From: a virus
Reading direction: 5' to 3' (one strand)
Length of the DNA: 24,499 bases
IMG/VR virus record: IMGVR_UViG_3300029787_000294
Coordinates: 1-24,499 of that record
The position numbers and the translations under genes were made by a program. Under the pieces are notes generated by a model. It was not told the DNA's origin, ran no database searches, and saw only the letters and a list, made by a program, of their open reading frames with translations. Shown one piece after another: positions 5,175 to 12,635 of this stretch (positions are counted from its first letter, which is position 1; every line of letters starts with the position of its first letter).

Positions 5175-5504
5175 ATGAAAGCATATTTAATAGACCCAAA
5201 AGAACAAACAATAACACAAGTTGAACATGATGCTAGTGACTACAGAAACATCTCAAGAACTATAGGGTGTAGCTATTTTACAACAGTCGTATTAAATGAA
5301 CATGATGATACGATTTATCTTGATGATGAGGGTTTACTTTACATGGACATTAAGTATATGTTTCAGATAGATAACAATGAGAACTTTTGTTATGCAGGTA
5401 AGGGTTTAGTGTTAGGTACTGATGAAGAAGGTGAGAGTTGTGAACCTACCATAACACTAGATGAATTAAAGAAAAGAGTAACAAGATATTTTACAATAGG
5501 TTAG
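5175..5504 (+). CDS. hypothetical protein, DUF3846-like
   Basis: 109 residues, acidic. It starts MKAYLIDPKEQTITQVEHD and contains TTVVLNEHDDTIYLDDEGLL, followed by YAGKGLVLGTDEEG. The order 'MKA.LIDP...V...D...', then 'D.IYLDDEGLL', then 'GKGLVLG' resembles the DUF3846 family of phage proteins as I remember it. Its function is unknown. The gene starts two bases after the methyltransferase stop codon. Confidence 0.65.
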   Translation: MKAYLIDPKEQTITQVEHDASDYRNISRTIGCSYFTTVVLNEHDDTIYLDDEGLLYMDIKYMFQIDNNENFCYAGKGLVLGTDEEGESCEPTITLDELKKRVTRYFTIG

Positions 5505-5514
5505 GAAAAATAAA

Positions 5515-5763
5515 ATGAAAGATATAACAATAACAAAAAAAGATAGAGAAGAATTACTAAGACTTATTAATATTATGCATACAAGTTTGAGCAAGGCTAG
5601 GGATTTATTTGACTTAGAATTATCTGATCTAAAAAACTTTGATGAACTACAATGGAAACTGTTTCATGCACTACAACTTGCACACAATGATGATGATAAA
5701 GATAGATGGTCACATCAATTTATATTAAGAGAGGAGAAGAAAGATGAAAAAGAAAATGTATAA
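5515..5763 (+). CDS. hypothetical small helical protein
   Basis: 82 residues, charged and predicted to be mostly helical (KKDREELLRLINIMHTSL, ALQLAHNDDDKDRW). It has no Cys, no membrane segment, and resembles no family I know. An AGGAAA site precedes the ATG. The 3' end overlaps the next gene by 20 bases, consistent with a compact early operon. Confidence 0.55.
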   Translation: MKDITITKKDREELLRLINIMHTSLSKARDLFDLELSDLKNFDELQWKLFHALQLAHNDDDKDRWSHQFILREEKKDEKENV

Positions 5764-5968
5764 ACTATCAAAGATTCCAATTTCAGATTGGAAACATGGT
5801 TCAGAACATAGTCACAAAGTTGATCAACTTACAATAGGTGATTTGCTTGGGTCTGAGTGGGAAGATTTAATACCTGCAGACACACTTGATAATTTATATT
5901 ATCATTTACTAGACAGTAAAGCTATCAGAAGGAAATTAAAAGATGATGCACCATTGGGAAACAAATAG
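5744..5968 (+). CDS. hypothetical small protein
   Basis: 74 residues with a basic start (MKKKMYKLSKIPISDWKHG) and an acidic middle (GSEWEDLIPADTLDNLYYHL), ending in KDDAPLGNK. GAGGAG about eight bases upstream of the ATG supports the start. Function is not recognised. Its end overlaps a tiny membrane-type ORF that starts at 5943 in another frame. Confidence 0.55.
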   Translation: MKKKMYKLSKIPISDWKHGSEHSHKVDQLTIGDLLGSEWEDLIPADTLDNLYYHLLDSKAIRRKLKDDAPLGNK

Positions 5969-6047
5969 GTGGAAGTTATTGATATTAATAATCTTTATGG
6001 CATGGACATTTGAGATGTGCTATGGAACTTTTGGAGGATTAAGATGA
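5943..6047 (+). CDS. tiny single-pass membrane protein
   Basis: 34 residues from ATG 5943 (a second ATG follows directly at 5946): a short polar start MMHHWETNRWK, a hydrophobic stretch LLILIIFMAWTF (residues 12-23) and a tail EMCYGTFGGLR. It starts inside the end of the preceding gene and its TGA (6045-6047) overlaps the ATG of the next gene (6044). This overlap at both ends is the pattern expected of a real cistron. AAGGA lies upstream at a loose spacing of about ten bases. Possible roles are membrane remodelling, holin-like function or exclusion; none is shown. Confidence 0.5.
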   Translation: MMHHWETNRWKLLILIIFMAWTFEMCYGTFGGLR

Positions 6048-6232
6048 TGAACGATTTTGAATTTTTAAAAACAAGTCTAAGAAGTTTGATAGACAAGATG
6101 GAGAATGACAAGTACTATGATCTTGAAGTATCAGTAGATGCCTTATGTTCTATAGCAAGATACTATGAGAAGATGGGTGGTGATTATAAACGTAGACAAA
6201 AACTTAATAAAAAATTAGATGAGAAAGGATGA
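6044..6232 (+). CDS. hypothetical small helical protein
   Basis: 62 residues from ATG 6044, which has GGAGG six bases upstream (6033-6037). A longer reading frame from GTG 6017 exists but has no such site. The protein starts MMNDFEFLKTSLRSLID and is charged and helical, with YDLEVSVDALCSIARYYEKM in the middle and a Lys-rich end (KLNKKLDEKG). I recognise no family. Confidence 0.55.
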   Translation: MMNDFEFLKTSLRSLIDKMENDKYYDLEVSVDALCSIARYYEKMGGDYKRRQKLNKKLDEKG

Positions 6233-6431
6233 GATTAAATTGACACACATATATTATTTAGTATTGGTATCTGCAATAGCAGGTGGTGACTATAAGGCAC
6301 AACAGATTGATTCTTACATAATACCTAGTCAATGTGTGGTAGCAGTAGATGCTAGATCAATGTACCTAAAAGATGAACAAGCACTTGTTTGTATTAGGAA
6401 AGTTAGAAAGGTATCTTACAATGAAGAATGA
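6219..6431 (+). CDS. hypothetical small protein with hydrophobic N-terminus
   Basis: 70 residues from ATG 6219, or 63 from a TTG at 6240 that has AAAGGA 11 bases upstream. The ATG at 6219 has no ribosome site, so the start is unsettled. From the TTG the protein would begin with a hydrophobic LTHIYYLVLVSAIAGG, like a short secretion or membrane signal, followed by SYIIPSQCVVAVDARSMYL. Function is unknown. It overlaps the genes on both sides. Confidence 0.5.
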   Translation: MRKDEIKLTHIYYLVLVSAIAGGDYKAQQIDSYIIPSQCVVAVDARSMYLKDEQALVCIRKVRKVSYNEE

Positions 6432-6648
6432 TGAACCCTACCACAATGAAGGCTTTGGTGTTGCTTATATAACACTATTGTTTTTTATTTTAATTCTTCC
6501 TGCAATCATACTGTTCACATCATTAGGTACATGGGATATGTTTTGGAAGATGCACCTACCAGATGGTGACTGTTGGGAAAACTCAAGGCATGAGAAGGTG
6601 TGCAAACCTACTGCCAACTGTAAAATAGGAAGGAACTTTTGTGATTAA
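6421..6648 (+). CDS. small membrane protein with Cys-rich tail
   Basis: 75 residues from ATG 6421 (AAGG upstream); an earlier in-frame ATG at 6373 lies well inside the previous gene and lacks a site. A polar start (MKNDEPYHNEGFG) is followed by one transmembrane segment, VAYITLLFFILILPAIILF, then a tail with four Cys within about 27 residues (GDCWENSRHEKVCKPTANCK and NFCD). Cys spacing of this kind suggests disulfides in the periplasm. Candidates are a lysis-associated (holin- or spanin-like) protein or a superinfection-exclusion protein; the sequence alone does not decide. Confidence 0.6.
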   Translation: MKNDEPYHNEGFGVAYITLLFFILILPAIILFTSLGTWDMFWKMHLPDGDCWENSRHEKVCKPTANCKIGRNFCD

Positions 6649-6674
6649 ACCACTACCATATTTAGGAGAAGAAG

Positions 6675-6863
6675 ATGTATAGAGTAACAGTATATAGAAA
6701 TGAGTTGATGATAGCTAAGTTTATTGAAGACATTATGAGCCAAGCTATAGGCAAAGCAAGAAGGATAGGTCAGAGTGGTGATCAAGTCTATGTCCATGAA
6801 GTTATACAGACATCTGATGGACACTTTGATGAGGTGGAGTGTACCTTAAAAACCACAATATAA
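6675..6863 (+). CDS. hypothetical small protein
   Basis: 62 residues starting MYRVTVYRNELMIAKFIED. It has the look of a small alpha/beta protein: a beta strand, then a helix with SQAIGKARRIGQSGDQVYVH, then a strand ending in ECTLKTTI. AGGAG precedes the ATG. It is the last gene before the integrase promoter. No family recognised. Confidence 0.55.
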   Translation: MYRVTVYRNELMIAKFIEDIMSQAIGKARRIGQSGDQVYVHEVIQTSDGHFDEVECTLKTTI

Positions 6864-6882
6864 ATTAAATTAGTTCTTGCTA

Positions 6883-6912
6883 TTGTCAATCTTATAGATA
6901 TAACTATATAAT
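6883..6912 (+). promoter_or_regulatory. sigma70-type promoter of the integrase gene
   Basis: TTGTCA (6883-6888, five of six bases) and a perfect TATAAT (6907-6912) are separated by 18 bases. Transcription should start near 6919, giving a leader of about 65 bases. The preceding 20 bases hold no terminator-like hairpin with a T tract, so readthrough from upstream is also likely. Confidence 0.6.
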
Positions 6913-6961
6913 TCTTAAAGTAATACTTAAAGAACTACTAGAACTAACTACTACTCTAGTA
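6907..6961 (+). repeat. promoter-leader module, copy B, with leader hairpin
   Basis: Bases 6907-6945 match 1747-1709 (minus strand) at 33 of 39 positions. Within it lie CTTAAAG at 6914-6920 and 6926-6932 and the palindrome AAGTA-A-TACTT (6918-6928). Just downstream, TACTAGA (6936-6942) and TCTAGTA (6955-6961) form a 7-bp inverted repeat with a 12-base loop, and GAACTA is repeated (6932-6937 is AGAACT-shifted by one base; the second copy is at 6941-6946). The whole looks like an operator for a regulator of the integrase. Confidence 0.6.
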
Positions 6962-6983
6962 ATTAACTAAAGAAAGAAGATAG

Positions 6984-8087
6984 ATGAAGTATACACATAA
7001 AGTAAAACTTAAAGATGGTTCTCATGTCTTTAGATTCGTTCCACCTAAAGATGCAAAGCTTGCAGGTGTGATGAAGAACCATACATTTAGAGATGGTCGT
7101 CAAGCTAGACATGAGATACCTAAGTTGGTGAAGATAGTAGAAGACTTTCGTAAAGGTAAGATACTTGCAGGTAACATCAGCATTAACTCTAATTTTAATC
7201 AAGTGGTTTTACATTATATGAATACTGACCAATTTAACTCTTTGTCGTCTAATTCTAGACGTACCTATGAGTATATACTGAACTCAATATGCAAGACTAA
7301 ATTATTTAGTCGTGATTTGGGTGATATAACCTTGAAATACCTCACTCCTGCCCATTGCTCTACACTTTATGAGCTTTGGGTAAGAGGTGTCAGCATAGAT
7401 AATGCCAATCAAAAGGCTAGAGTGTTCTCAATGCTGATGAACTATTGTATTTCTATTGGATTGGTTGAGTTTAACCCAATGTCAAGGATAAAAAAGAGAA
7501 GACATCAACCTAAATCTATCGTCTGGACAAAAGATCAAGTAGAACTTTTTGTAGAAACTGCTTTCTCTCAATTTAAGTGGAGAAACATAGGTCTACTAGC
7601 CTTGATGTGCTATGAGTGGGGTCAAAGACCTACAGATATTATGAATTTAAAGTGGGATTTTGTTGAACCACCTATTGAAGAAGATACAGGCATAGTAACG
7701 ATCAAACAATCTAAGAGAGGTGCTACAGTTAAGCTACCTATTGAGGATCATTTGATGAAATTACTAACACAACAACATAAGGATTGGTCTTTCCAAGAAT
7801 ATGTAATACCTCATCAGAGGCCTTCTGATGGGTGCTACAGACCTCTCTCTCCAATGCAAGTGTCAACACTTGTGAACGAGATAAAGGCTACATGTGGTCT
7901 TCCTATGGAGTTACAGATAGGATTCCTAAGAAAGACTGCAATTAATGAGATGATTGAGAGTGGTGTAGATCAGTTGGCTATCATGTCTGTGACAGGGCAT
8001 CAGAATGTACAAAGTTTGAACCCATACAATAAACATAATTACGATACTGCAAGATCGGCACTAGACATGAGGAGAGAAAGATGTTAG
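6984..8087 (+). CDS. int: tyrosine recombinase / phage integrase
   Basis: 367 residues, normal integrase size. An N-terminal DNA-binding region (1-70) is followed by a core-binding domain (about 71-170, NQKARVFSMLMNYCISIGLV) and a catalytic domain. Box I Arg is R215 in EWGQRPTDIMNLKW, the beta-hairpin Lys is probably K244 (IKQSKRG), box II Arg is R316 in IGFLRKTA, the second box II position is H339 (VTGHQN), and the nucleophile is probably Y348, nine residues after H339 as in XerD. The first box II His (HxxR) is replaced by Gly313. It presumably integrates and excises the phage. No tRNA-derived attP is visible next to it. It overlaps the next gene by seven bases. Confidence 0.9.
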   Translation: MKYTHKVKLKDGSHVFRFVPPKDAKLAGVMKNHTFRDGRQARHEIPKLVKIVEDFRKGKILAGNISINSNFNQVVLHYMNTDQFNSLSSNSRRTYEYILNSICKTKLFSRDLGDITLKYLTPAHCSTLYELWVRGVSIDNANQKARVFSMLMNYCISIGLVEFNPMSRIKKRRHQPKSIVWTKDQVELFVETAFSQFKWRNIGLLALMCYEWGQRPTDIMNLKWDFVEPPIEEDTGIVTIKQSKRGATVKLPIEDHLMKLLTQQHKDWSFQEYVIPHQRPSDGCYRPLSPMQVSTLVNEIKATCGLPMELQIGFLRKTAINEMIESGVDQLAIMSVTGHQNVQSLNPYNKHNYDTARSALDMRRERC

Positions 8088-8476
8088 AGTTTTTTCTGAA
8101 AGGAAATTATGACGTTACAAAAAGAATTAAAAACAAACTAAAGAAAATAGCAAAGGAAGGAAACAAGAATGCACTTGAAGCTTACAACAAAACAAAAGAA
8201 GGGTACGTTTATATTATCACCAACCCTGCTTGGGAAGGGTGGGTCAAAATAGGTATGGCAGTTGATGCTGAAGATAGATGTAAAGCATTTCAAACATCAA
8301 GTCCTCACAGGGATTATCAGCTAGAGTACTGTGCTTATTTTAACAATAGAAGATTAGCAGAAGATAAAGTTCACAAGAAGATGGTTAAAATATCTGATGA
8401 CAATACATCAGAATGGTTTAAGACAACTGTAGTTGATGCCATCAAAGTTATAGAAAGGGTAGTGTATGGCAGATAA
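8081..8476 (+). CDS. T5orf172 / GIY-YIG-like protein
   Basis: 131 residues. A basic helical N-terminus (DVTKRIKNKLKKIAKEGNKN) precedes a domain that begins GYVYIITNPAWEGWVKIGMA (41-60), with R66 and F70, then QTSSP (71-75) and AEDKVHKK (93-100). This is the pattern of the T5orf172/MUG113 relatives of GIY-YIG nucleases: GYVYI for GIY, VKIG for YIG, then Arg and Glu. It may nick DNA or only bind it; the activity is not known for most members. It overlaps both the integrase and the primase-helicase. Confidence 0.75.
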   Translation: MLEFFLKGNYDVTKRIKNKLKKIAKEGNKNALEAYNKTKEGYVYIITNPAWEGWVKIGMAVDAEDRCKAFQTSSPHRDYQLEYCAYFNNRRLAEDKVHKKMVKISDDNTSEWFKTTVVDAIKVIERVVYGR

Positions 8477-10067
8477 TCCACATAAAGCATGTCCTTTTGA
8501 GGATTGTGGATCTTCAGATGCTTTTAATTGGAATGATGATGGCTATGGATTTTGTCATAGTTGTGGTGAAGCCTATCCATCTAAAAATAAACTAAGAACT
8601 TTTGATTGGGTGAGCCAAGCATATCCATTAAAGAGAAAGGTAAATGTTATGGATGTAGAAATAAAAGGATTTACCTATGAGAATATCAGGGGTATTGATC
8701 CTGAAGTATGCAAGCTATATGGTATAGCTGTACATACAGATGCTCAAGGTAATCCTGTAAGATACGCATATAAGTATCCACACACTGTCAAGTATAGAGA
8801 CTACAATGATAAGTCTAAAACTTGGATTAAAGATAGGGGTGTGGGCATGAACGAAATGTTTGGTCCAGACTTTAACTCTAACAGTTCAAACAAACTGTAT
8901 ATTACAGAGGGTGAGTTTGATGCAGCCAGTTTGTATCAGATATTAGGACAGAAGTTTTTTGTTAAGTCTCTACCATCTGCGTCTATTGGTGAGAAGTTTA
9001 TCAAGAACAACTATGACTATCTTAATTCTTTCAAAGAATTGATTTATGCAGGTGAGCTTGATGATGCAGGTAAGAGATCAGCAGAAAGAATCTATGAAGC
9101 TTTTCCAAACAAGCTTTACTATGTACCTATGACCAAACACAAAGATGCCAATGACTTTCTGATGGCAGGTGATGATAAAGATTTGATGTGGTCTGCAGTT
9201 AAGCCACAAAGATATTCACCAGATAACTTCTTCTGTTCTGATGAAGAGGTTAAGCAAGCCATACTTAATGAAAGTCCTTATGACTATACACCAATAGGAC
9301 ATACAGGACTTGATGATAAGATCAGAGGTATTGTCAAGGGTGGTCTGACATTTATCAAAGCACCTAGAGGTACAGGTAAGACAGAGCTTATCAGATATAT
9401 TGAGACAGGTCTACTAAAAAATCCAGATATACGTATAGCTATGCTACACATGGAAGAGATGAAGTCCACCACCTACAGAGCTATGGCAACCTATGAGTTG
9501 GGTGTCAATGTAAGAACAAAAGATGATGCTAAAGAAAGTAATATATCAGAGGATGAGGTTATCAAGTCAGCATTGAGAGCCACGCAAGGTGAAAGAACGA
9601 TTGTATTTGAGATGAGATCACATGATGATCCACTTAAACTATTAGAGTATACTAGACTAGCTTGTTCTGTCTATGGTGCAGAATACATCTTTGTAGATCA
9701 TGTTCAAAGATTAGCCTACCTTAGTCAGTCTGGTGTGGATGGTGCTACCTCTGTCCTTACATCCCTTGGTGCAAGAATGGCACAGTTATCTAAAGAACTT
9801 AATATTGGTGTGGTATTTATATCACAGGTCAATGATGATGGTAGAACGAAGTATGCATCTTCTCTTGAAGAAGAAGCTATCATATGCATTAAGATAGAAA
9901 GAGATATAGAGAATGAAGATGAGGTGGTACAGAATACCACTAACTTTATCGTGGATAAGAACAGACCTTTCGCAAAGTTAGGCAAGGCAGGTAGTGTATA
10001 CTATGATCCAAAGACAACTTTGATAAGGGAAAGTTATGGTGATGAAGAGGATAAGATGGTAGCATGA
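8466..10067 (+). CDS. T7 gp4-like DNA primase-helicase
   Basis: 533 residues, close to T7 gp4 (566). A zinc-binding primase head has Cys9, Cys14, Cys30 and Cys33. The TOPRIM domain contains YITEGEFDAASL (145-156, E148 and D152) and GELDDAGK (196-203). The RecA-like helicase domain has Walker A KAPRGTGKTEL (298-308), Walker B EYIFVDHV (406-413) and a motif GVVFISQVND (448-457). The enzyme should unwind DNA as a hexamer and make primers at the fork for the phage polymerase. The zinc finger is complete, so it is the priming form. Four bases overlap with the polymerase gene (ATGA) and with the upstream gene by 11. Confidence 0.93.
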   Translation: MADNPHKACPFEDCGSSDAFNWNDDGYGFCHSCGEAYPSKNKLRTFDWVSQAYPLKRKVNVMDVEIKGFTYENIRGIDPEVCKLYGIAVHTDAQGNPVRYAYKYPHTVKYRDYNDKSKTWIKDRGVGMNEMFGPDFNSNSSNKLYITEGEFDAASLYQILGQKFFVKSLPSASIGEKFIKNNYDYLNSFKELIYAGELDDAGKRSAERIYEAFPNKLYYVPMTKHKDANDFLMAGDDKDLMWSAVKPQRYSPDNFFCSDEEVKQAILNESPYDYTPIGHTGLDDKIRGIVKGGLTFIKAPRGTGKTELIRYIETGLLKNPDIRIAMLHMEEMKSTTYRAMATYELGVNVRTKDDAKESNISEDEVIKSALRATQGERTIVFEMRSHDDPLKLLEYTRLACSVYGAEYIFVDHVQRLAYLSQSGVDGATSVLTSLGARMAQLSKELNIGVVFISQVNDDGRTKYASSLEEEAIICIKIERDIENEDEVVQNTTNFIVDKNRPFAKLGKAGSVYYDPKTTLIRESYGDEEDKMVA

Positions 10068-11902
10068 TAATATTTGATATTGAAACTAATGGTTTAAATC
10101 CAGACAAGATACATTGTTTAACTTACACAAGAAATGGAGAATCTTTTGAAACTATTTATCAATATAATGAAATGAAAGAACTTCTTCTATCTGGTGAGCC
10201 TTTACTAGGACATAACATAATACGATATGATATACCTGTATTGGAGAAGATACTAAATATCAAGATCAAGTCTAGACTGTATGATACCCTGCCTATGTCT
10301 TGGGTAATGAACCCTACTAGATCAAAGCATGGACTTGATAGTTTCTTTCCTGACTTTGGTATTGAGAAAGTTAAGATAGATGATTGGGAAAACTTGAGCC
10401 TTGAAGAGTATCAAAATAGATGTATTGAAGATGTAAAAATAACAAAAGCTTTGTGGGATAATCTCTTAAAAAGATTCCTAAAAGTATATGACTGTAAGAA
10501 AATGCTTGACAAGTTCTTTCGTTACCTTCAATTCAAAATGGATTGTGCAAAAGAAGCAGAGAGTCAAGGTTGGAAACTAGATGTAGACCTTGCTCACACA
10601 CTTCTTAATGAATGGACAAGACTACAAGAAGAAAAGATAAAAGAACTTGTGAAAGTTATGCCAATGAGAAAGCTTTACAAGACACAGACTAGACCAAAAG
10701 TGTACCAAAAAAAAGATGGTTCTCTCTCCTCTCATGGTAAGAAATGGAACGATCTTCTTGAAGAACATGGTCTACCCTCTGACTATATCGGTGAAGTGAC
10801 TGTAGTTAAGGGAACAGAAGATCCTAATCCTAACTCTACTGATCAAGTTAAAGATTGGTTATTTTCTCTTGGTTGGAAACCTTGCACCTACAAGTATAAC
10901 AAAAATAAAGAGACAGGTGAAGAGAAAAAGATAGAACAAGTTAGAAAAAATAGTGAGCTTACAGAATCTGTAAAGCTTTTAATAGACAAGAACCCTGCTG
11001 TTGGTATTCTTGATGGACTAACTGTTCTTCAACATAGGCTAGGTATTGTAAAAGGTTTTGTAGATTGTGAAGAAGATGGTTATGTTAAGGCAGAGATAGA
11101 TGGATTGACGAATACCTTGAGGTTCAAGCACAAGAAACCTCTAGTCAACCTACCTTCTGTTGAGAAACAGTATGGTAAAGAGATTAGGAGTTGCTTAATT
11201 GCAACACCGGGACATTTATTATGTGGTGCAGACATGACTTCTCTTGAAGATACAACAAAGAGACATTATATGATGCCATATGACCCACAGTATGTGAAAG
11301 AAATGTCAGTAGATGGGTTTGATCCACACTTAGACTTGGCAAGACACGCTAAGTTTGTAACACAAAGGCAAATAGATCAACACAACAAGGGTGAGATAGA
11401 CTTGAAACCAATTAGAAAGAACTTTAAGGTAGTGAACTACTCTGCAACCTATGGTGTAGGTGCTGAAAAACTATCTAGAGAAACAGGTATGTCTATTCCA
11501 AAAGCCAAGAAACTTCTAGAAGCTTACTGGGATAGGAACTGGTCAGTAAAAAAGTTTGCAGAAGATCAACCTATCAGAAGAATAGGTGAAGAGATGTGGA
11601 TACAGAACCCTGTTAGTAAGTTCTGGCATTCATTAAGATACGAGAAGGATGCTTTCTCCACCATCAATCAAAGCACAGGTTCTTATTGCTTTGACAGGTG
11701 GGTAGCCATCTACAGAATAAGAAGATCAAACATCATAGGACAATTCCATGATGAAAGTATTAACTTAATTAAAGAAGGAGAAGAAAAGGAGCATACAAAA
11801 GAACTAAAGTCAGCAGTTCAGAAGTTAAATGAACAGTTAAAACTTAATGTAAGTCTAGGTATTGATGTACAATATGGAAATAATTATGCAGAAGTACATT
11901 AA
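10064..11902 (+). CDS. polA: family A DNA polymerase with 3'-5' exonuclease
   Basis: 612 residues, somewhat shorter than T7 gp5 (704). The exonuclease domain is intact: Exo I FDIETNG (Asp5, Glu7), Exo II GHNIIRYD (Asp56) and Exo III YQNRCIED (Tyr116, Asp123). The polymerase has motif A GADMTSLEDTTKRH (Asp390), motif B RKNFKVVNYSATYG (Arg451, Lys455, Tyr459, Tyr463) and motif C GQFHDES (His562, Asp563). By alignment with E. coli Pol I R754-K758-F762-Y766, Tyr459 takes the place of Phe762, as in T7. A processivity insert between thumb helices is not obvious. It replicates the phage genome with the primase-helicase just upstream. Confidence 0.95.
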   Translation: MIIFDIETNGLNPDKIHCLTYTRNGESFETIYQYNEMKELLLSGEPLLGHNIIRYDIPVLEKILNIKIKSRLYDTLPMSWVMNPTRSKHGLDSFFPDFGIEKVKIDDWENLSLEEYQNRCIEDVKITKALWDNLLKRFLKVYDCKKMLDKFFRYLQFKMDCAKEAESQGWKLDVDLAHTLLNEWTRLQEEKIKELVKVMPMRKLYKTQTRPKVYQKKDGSLSSHGKKWNDLLEEHGLPSDYIGEVTVVKGTEDPNPNSTDQVKDWLFSLGWKPCTYKYNKNKETGEEKKIEQVRKNSELTESVKLLIDKNPAVGILDGLTVLQHRLGIVKGFVDCEEDGYVKAEIDGLTNTLRFKHKKPLVNLPSVEKQYGKEIRSCLIATPGHLLCGADMTSLEDTTKRHYMMPYDPQYVKEMSVDGFDPHLDLARHAKFVTQRQIDQHNKGEIDLKPIRKNFKVVNYSATYGVGAEKLSRETGMSIPKAKKLLEAYWDRNWSVKKFAEDQPIRRIGEEMWIQNPVSKFWHSLRYEKDAFSTINQSTGSYCFDRWVAIYRIRRSNIIGQFHDESINLIKEGEEKEHTKELKSAVQKLNEQLKLNVSLGIDVQYGNNYAEVH

Positions 11903-11925
11903 TTACTTGCATTGTAATAAGTAAT
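11902..11925. repeat. inverted repeat between polymerase and SSB genes
   Basis: ATTACTT (11902-11908) and AAGTAAT (11919-11925) form a 7-bp inverted repeat with a 10-base loop in the 63-base gap. A run of T (11935-11941) lies ten bases after it, so it could be a weak terminator. It could instead be a binding site, since AAGTAAT also occurs in the shared promoter-leader palindrome. Confidence 0.35.
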
Positions 11926-11965
11926 CGTGTTATAGTTTTTTATTAACAAAATTTAGGAGCATTAA

Positions 11966-12502
11966 ATGGCTACAAGAAAAGTAAGAATTGAAGGTATCGC
12001 TGAATGGGCGAAAGTGTTTGAACAAAATCGTGAGATGACAGGCTACAAGCCTACACCACAAGCAGTAGGTGCTTACGAAGATTGTAATGGTGCTTGTAAA
12101 GTTGACATCATTATGAATGATGAGAACTTCAAGAGATTAAAAGCATCTAAGTCTATGAAGTCTGGTACTGATGATGATTTAGGCAGAGGTAAGAAAGTTA
12201 CCTTTGTACGTAAGTTTGAAACAGGTAGAGATTGGGATAGTGGAGCACCCATTGTTCTCAAAGAGGATAATACACGTTGGGATTATGAAGTAGATGGCCC
12301 TATTGGTAATGGATCTATTGTGGAAGTTACACTTGCTGTCTTTGATATAAAGAAGTATGGTAACACAGGAACAAGACTTGAAAGACTAAAAGTTCTTACC
12401 CACAAGAAGTATGATCCTGATGGTGAAGAAGAAGAGATACTGTCTCCACCACCTAAGAAGGAGAAGGTACTTGAAACAGCAGGTGAAGAAATTCCTTTCT
12501 AA
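11966..12502 (+). CDS. T7 gp2.5-like single-stranded DNA-binding protein
   Basis: 178 residues. It starts MATRKVRIEGIAEWAKVF and contains a beta-rich core (GKKVTFVRKFETG, DGPIGNGSIVEVTLAVFD). The C-terminal tail is acidic and ends DGEEEEILSPPPKKE...GEEIPF. An acidic tail closing in an aromatic residue is a hallmark of T7 gp2.5, where it contacts polymerase and helicase. It should coat single-stranded DNA at the replication fork. AGGAG precedes the ATG. The gene follows the polymerase after a 63-base gap, the longest in this operon besides those at promoters. Confidence 0.8.
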   Translation: MATRKVRIEGIAEWAKVFEQNREMTGYKPTPQAVGAYEDCNGACKVDIIMNDENFKRLKASKSMKSGTDDDLGRGKKVTFVRKFETGRDWDSGAPIVLKEDNTRWDYEVDGPIGNGSIVEVTLAVFDIKKYGNTGTRLERLKVLTHKKYDPDGEEEEILSPPPKKEKVLETAGEEIPF

Positions 12503-12635
12503 AAGACCTAAACTTAGAAACCTTGAGGCTAAAGAGTTACACACTCCTAAGTATAGCCTCAAGGTTATACCTAATAAGATCAATAAGATCTTCAGAAAAA
12601 GAAAGCATAAAGGATTAACTGATGAAAAAGATTGA
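12471..12635 (+). CDS. small basic protein overlapping SSB and nuclease genes
   Basis: 54 residues from a TTG at 12471 with AAGGAG seven bases upstream (12458-12463); an ATG farther upstream at 12411 would lie deep inside the SSB gene in another frame. The sequence runs through PKLRNLEAKELHTPKYSLKV and then IPNKINKIFRKRKHKG. The order RN-x2-AK-x-L-x-TPKY followed by basic RKxKHKG resembles small phage proteins I remember next to replication genes. It overlaps SSB by 32 bases and the nuclease by 14, which fits translational coupling. Function unknown. Confidence 0.55.
   Translation: MKQQVKKFLSKRPKLRNLEAKELHTPKYSLKVIPNKINKIFRKRKHKGLTDEKD
12519..12566 (+). repeat. 13-bp perfect hairpin between SSB and nuclease
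   Basis: AACCTTGAGGCTA (12519-12531) and TAGCCTCAAGGTT (12554-12566) pair perfectly around a 22-base loop. No T tract follows, so it is not a standard terminator. An RNase III-type processing or mRNA-stabilising site is possible. It lies within the coding sequence of the small basic protein if that gene is real. Confidence 0.6.

Noticed and set aside
6864-6983. attP site in the gap before the integrase
   Set aside because: The gap holds promoter and operator-like repeats but no segment resembling the 3' end of a tRNA or other standard target. Without the host sequence a core cannot be named.
6963-7202. 79-residue minus-strand ORF at the integrase start
   Set aside because: Antisense shadow of the integrase N-terminus, without a ribosome site or promoter.
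12411-12470. Longer start (ATG 12411) for the small basic protein
   Set aside because: It would read about 60 more bases inside the SSB gene in another frame and lacks a ribosome site; TTG 12471 has AAGGAG at good spacing.
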